This document shows, piece by piece, positions 60,310 through 64,000 of a DNA stretch of 64,000 nucleotides. Numbering within the stretch: the stretch's first letter is position 1; each line of letters starts with the position of its first letter. The notes beneath the pieces were generated by a model. That model saw only the letters and a program-made list of their open reading frames with translations, was not told where the DNA came from and searched no databases. The translations under genes and the position numbers were made by a program. The stretch is from positions 1-64,000 of the forward strand of contig BROG01000139.1 in assembly GCA_030159075.1 (NCBI GenBank). The letters are read 5' to 3'. This stretch comes from Atrina japonica. Its lineage: Eukaryota; Mollusca; Bivalvia; Pterioida; Pinnidae.

Positions 60310-61255
60310 CAGCAGAGTTGAGCACGGAGGTTAAAGAATTAATTGTAAAATCGGCAAAACATACTCCAAATAAGACAGAATTATCCAGGATGTTCGGCAT
60401 TCCTAGGTAAACTATTGTGAGTATTTTGAGTAAGTTTGATAAAGGAAATACGGTAGAAAATAAACCTCAATGTGGTCGCCGACTTTCGTTCACAAGCCGG
60501 GATAATATGAAGTTAATGCGTCTCGTTAAAAATAATAGATGGGACACTTTGGCCGATCTGACAGGCAAGTTTAATGACAGGAGTGAGAGACCATTTAGTG
60601 CTAAGACTGTGTTCAGAAAATTACATGATGAAGGATTTAAACGGAAACGCGGAAGGAAGAGCATGGTAGTACGAACTGAGAACAGAAAAAAGAGAATGAA
60701 ATGGTGTCGTGAACGTAAATTTTGGAAAAGTGACATTGAATGGAAAAAATACATTTTTTCTGACGAAAGTCAAGTTGTTATTAGCACTGACAACCGTTTG
60801 TATGTTTGGCAAAAGGACGAAGAAGTTGACAGTCCTCATCTCGTTTGCCCCCGTCAAAGAGACCGCTATCGTTGATGATCTGGGGATGTGTATGTTACGA
60901 AGGCATAGGAACTCTTGTGGCTGTGGACGGTATTATTAATGCTAACAAATATGTAGAAATAGTTGACAATAATATTTGGCCTGCAATTGCCAGACATTTC
61001 CCAAACAACGATGCCCCTGTGTATCGGGCCCATTTAGTGAAAAATTATATGGAGGAGAACGGAATAAATTGTACAGAGTGGCCTGCTCAATCCCCTGATT
61101 TAAACACTTTTGAAAATGTGTGGTTGAAAATAAAACGTGAGCTGAAAGACCGTACCGCAAACATCACTACCCGCGATCAGCTGTTTACTGTTATTCAACT
61201 AGTGTGGCAAAACATCGGACTTGATTTTATTAGGAACTTGTATTCATCCAAATAG
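60310..61255 (+). pseudogene. Tc1-type transposase, broken
   Basis: An N-terminal helix-turn-helix region (ELSTEVKELIVK) contains an in-frame TAA at about 60414. The next frame reads through GRRLSF and RKLHDEGFKRKRGRK to IFSDESQVV (first catalytic Asp). A frameshift at the C-run near 60846-60852 moves the remainder (SLMIWGCVCYEG, SPDLNTFENVW) into another frame. The second catalytic position reads PNNDAPVYRAH where the family has D-N-A-P-x-H, so Asp is replaced by Asn; exactly 34 residues separate it from the Glu of FENVW. At least three separate lesions make it non-functional. Confidence 0.9.
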
Positions 61256-61382
61256 AATTAGGGAAGTAATACGAATGAAAGGGAATCTCACCAAATATTA
61301 GGTAAGTGGTTTTATTTTTAAGAGCCAAAAACCCTAATTTTAAATGCGCGATGTAGTTGTAAATAACACGACGTCACAACTG

Positions 61383-61411
61383 AAATGACGAATACTTATG
61401 TCCATTGACTG
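61383..61411 (-). repeat. Right terminal inverted repeat of Tc1 element
   Basis: Reverse complement of the left end over 29 bases, followed directly by the TA target duplication. Confidence 0.93.
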
Positions 61412-61434
61412 TATCATTAGAGAGCGAAAAATTC

Positions 61435-61640
61435 ATGTCCAAGGGCAAAAACTCCCTCAAATATTGTCAAGCAGTACTTTTCTCCTTATATGCACATCTA
61501 CATGTTGTGATTATCCTTTGTGCCAAGTTTCATCAAAATCCTTCCATGTATCAAGGCTGAGTTGCGATGACAAATTTATTCGGACAGACAAAAGATAAAC
61601 CTATGGTCCCCTCTGGTTTTACCAGTAGGGGACAGACAAG
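61435..61640 (+). repeat. Retroelement-tail-like dispersed sequence
   Basis: Contains TGCCAAGTTTCATCAAAATC, CGGACAGACAAAAGAT and GGTTTTACCAGTAGGGGAC, the wording of common non-LTR or SINE tails in molluscs (from memory). Similar wording occurs at 5200-5280, 37300-37400 and 58380-58520. Confidence 0.5.
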
Positions 61641-62119
61641 GACCATAACTCATGTAACAAGGGGAGATAATTTGCATGATTATTTGTAGTTTCTAAACAT
61701 AAAAATGCCAACGTAATGTACGGGGAAGGCAAGAAATGGTTCATGAAAAATTCAGTACTGAGTAGCAATATGGAAGGGTAGACTGATACAGCAAAAACAT
61801 CATACCACAGGAAAAAAACAAGGGATATAAAATAAATTTTCCTTTTGAAGAGGAAATACTTTTAATCCCTGTATTTCTTTTTCATCTTCATTTTCATCTA
61901 CTTTTTCCTCTCCATGCAAATGCCACACATGTAATCACTAATCTCACCACAAAGCATGAGCAGTAAAAAAAACAAAATGAGGAAAGGGTATAACTGCAAA
62001 AAAAATCTTACCCATATCTATTTGTTTGAATAAAAGTAAAGATATTACAAAAATTAGGTATGTTTCATACAGATATATTTCTATAATAGAACAAGAAACC
62101 GCCAAAGGTGGTATGGTCG

Positions 62120-63560
62120 GATTGCAGAGAACTGACTGAAATTGAAAATCAAATTTATATATGGTTTAGAGATGGGGATATGAATAGTTCATAAGCTATG
62201 ATTAAAAAACATAAATTTCAAGGGTGGGTCATGATCTCCTATATATAGATATACCAATGAATGTGCCTTTCCATAAGGACCAAGAATATATATGGTTTAG
62301 AGGTTGGAATAAGAATGGTATTCAAGCTATAAGTAAAAAAAAATGGTTTGTGGGGGGTGGGGGCAGTACATCCAAGGACCCACATACACCACAGAATGTG
62401 TCTCTCCATAAGGATTGAAAATATGTATGGTATAGGAATGGGGATGTTAATGTTATTCAAGTTTTTAGTAAAAGTATATATTTCAGGGAGTGGGGCGGAA
62501 CCCCTATAATCACAATGATCAACAATACACATTGTATGTGGTTTAGGGATTGGGATGTGAACAGATTTCAAGATATAAGTGAAAATATCAGTTTAAAGGG
62601 GTGGGGCATGGCCCCCATATAAATCACCAAATGTGCCTTCTCATTTTTTGTTTTTTGTTTTTTGGTTAAGGGTTGGGAATATGAAAGGTATTCAAGTTAT
62701 AAGCAAAGAAAATAATTTGTGGGGGTATGTCTCTCCATAAGGATCAAGAATATATATGATTTCAGGGTGGGATGTGAAGTTATTAGTAAAAATATTTTTT
62801 CCAGGGGGTGGGGCAGGACCTCCAAATACATGTATATACTCTTGAATGTGTCTTCCCAAAATAATCAACATTATATATGGTTTAAGGTTGGGGATGTGAT
62901 TAGTTTTATTTCAGGGGTGGGGCAAGGAGCCCCATATACATCACTGAATGTGACTTCCCACAATGAACAAGAATATATATATGATTTAGGGTTGGGATGT
63001 GAAGTTATTAGTAAAAATATATATTTCAGGGGATGGAACAAAACCTTCAAGTACATGTATACATCCTGAATCTGTCTTCCCAAAATAATCAAGATTATGG
63101 TTTAGGGTTGGGGATGTGAACTGAACAGTTTTGTTTTAGAGATAAAAATACATACTTCAGGGGTGGGGAAAGACCCCAAGAAGCCCCATATACATCACTG
63201 AATGTGTCTGCACATAATGAACAAGAATAAATATGGTTAAGGGATGGGGATGTGAATGTTTTTTATACTTTTCTAGTAATACATAAAAATATAGATTTAA
63301 GGGGGTGTGGTATATCCCCCAAAGGACCCCAATGTATATCAATGTATATTTCTTCCTATAATGAACAAATAAAATATGTATATGGTTTAGGTGTTGGGTA
63401 TATTGTTTAGGTGTTTGGATGTGAATGGTTTTCATGTAATAACCTAAAAACATAAATTTACGGAGAGTGGGGCATATCCGCCCAAGAACCCCAATGTACC
63501 TCTATGAATATTTTTTCCCATAAGGAATGAGTAAATATGTTGTGAACTGGTTGTAATCTG
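62120..63560. repeat. Degenerate long-unit array, roughly 110-150 bp per unit
   Basis: About ten units share, in order, ATATATATGGTTTAG, GGTTGGGATGTGAA, a poly-A-like TAAAAATATATATTT, CAGGGGTGGGGCA and CCCATATACATCACTGAATG. Units vary in length and are well diverged. No gene is visible in it. Confidence 0.85.
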
Positions 63561-63862
63561 TAATAATTTTAAGCTATTTCACATAGATTTCTATAATAAA
63601 CCTACTCTCCCATTGGACCCATCAGAATACTACCTTGAACTTCCAAAAGGTAAAAAAAAAAAGCTTGTAATGGTTAGTTTACGTCAAGGTCTATCATCAT
63701 GTGAGGTTTGAAAGAAGTATCATAAATATTTTTTTGTCAATGGAGCTAAAAGCAAGAGCTTAACCAAATTGTTGACACAAACAGACAGACAGACAGACAG
63801 AAAGATATTGCAATTTCTTTAATCAGATTTTCCTTCTCATTCTGACAAAAAATTGACAAAAT

Positions 63863-64000
63863 ACTGTAAACCTGGAAACTTTGGCCTTTTTCATTCTGAA
63901 TTCAAATGTGAGGGTGAATTTAAAATGAAATCAAAACTTTGGAAGTAAAATACTTACATGAATATATACATTGGAATCTTGTTATGCCAAAATCAGACGA
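63863..64000. mobile_element. Partial MITE of the TACCTGGAAATTTTTGCCC family at window edge
   Basis: TACTGTAAACCTGGAAACTTTGG followed by an interior GTGAGGGTGAATTTAAAATG; the second arm is beyond the window. Confidence 0.55.

Larger units (their letters stand above)
60105..61411 (+). mobile_element. Tc1/mariner (DD34E) transposon, inactive copy
   Basis: 1,307 bp flanked by TA (60103-60104 and 61412-61413), with a perfect 29-bp inverted repeat at each end starting CAGTCAATGGACATAAGTAT. It carries one transposase-like reading region on the plus strand, broken by a stop and a frameshift. It lies in the SLC9C upstream intron or flank, 10 bp from the end of a TTAA-flanked MITE. Confidence 0.94.
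58006..64000. other. Upstream intron or 5' flank of SLC9C
   Basis: No exon for the missing N-terminal exchanger helices could be found on the minus strand here. The stretch holds a TTAA MITE, the Tc1 element and the degenerate array. As the first exon seen starts in mid-codon, this must be intron at least in part. Confidence 0.7.

Overview
This is animal nuclear DNA: AT-rich, crowded with short inverted-repeat transposons, tRNA-derived SINEs and minisatellites, and carrying a gene split into many small exons with GT-AG borders. The repeat style (long simple TA runs, many TACAGT-ended MITEs, SINEs with bodies of a kind I associate with bivalves and gastropods) and a well-kept sperm-type Na+/H+ exchanger suggest a lophotrochozoan, probably a mollusc. 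That is inference; nothing here fixes the species.

The one gene I can read with confidence runs on the minus strand from 58005 down to its stop at 24785. Twenty exons join in one open frame of about 1,035 residues with matching phases at every junction; a 36-nt microexon at 34862-34897 would make 21. In order they encode the second half of a CPA1-type Na+/H+ exchanger domain, a linker, a four-helix voltage sensor with an arginine-bearing S4, a cyclic-nucleotide-binding domain and a basic/acidic tail. Only SLC9C (sperm NHE, NHE10) proteins have this architecture. The 5' end (start codon, promoter, first membrane helices) lies beyond position 64000.

Layout. 1-3.5 kb: dispersed repeats, a foldback element and a TA run. 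3.56-3.97 kb (minus): a possible 3' coding exon of an unknown gene. 4-15.5 kb: no gene seen; MITEs, TA runs and small arrays. 15.5-20.5 kb: one Ty3/gypsy-type LTR retrotransposon with a 5-bp target duplication, badly decayed. 20.5-24.8 kb: intergenic MITEs. 24.8-58.0 kb: the SLC9C gene, whose introns hold at least eight tandem arrays, three SINEs in the antisense-read orientation and many MITEs. 58-64 kb: its next upstream intron or flank, with a TTAA-flanked MITE, a dead Tc1-type (DD34E) transposon with intact 29-bp ends, and a degenerate array of roughly 110-150-bp units.

The most interesting structures are a tandem array that has copied the 5' splice site of a CNBD exon several times into the following intron, a three-level nest of MITEs at 51.9-53.5 kb, a 97-bp minisatellite that looks like an amplified MITE, and MITEs ending about 10-13 bp inside two introns right next to 5' splice sites. 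I found no wholly new protein system.
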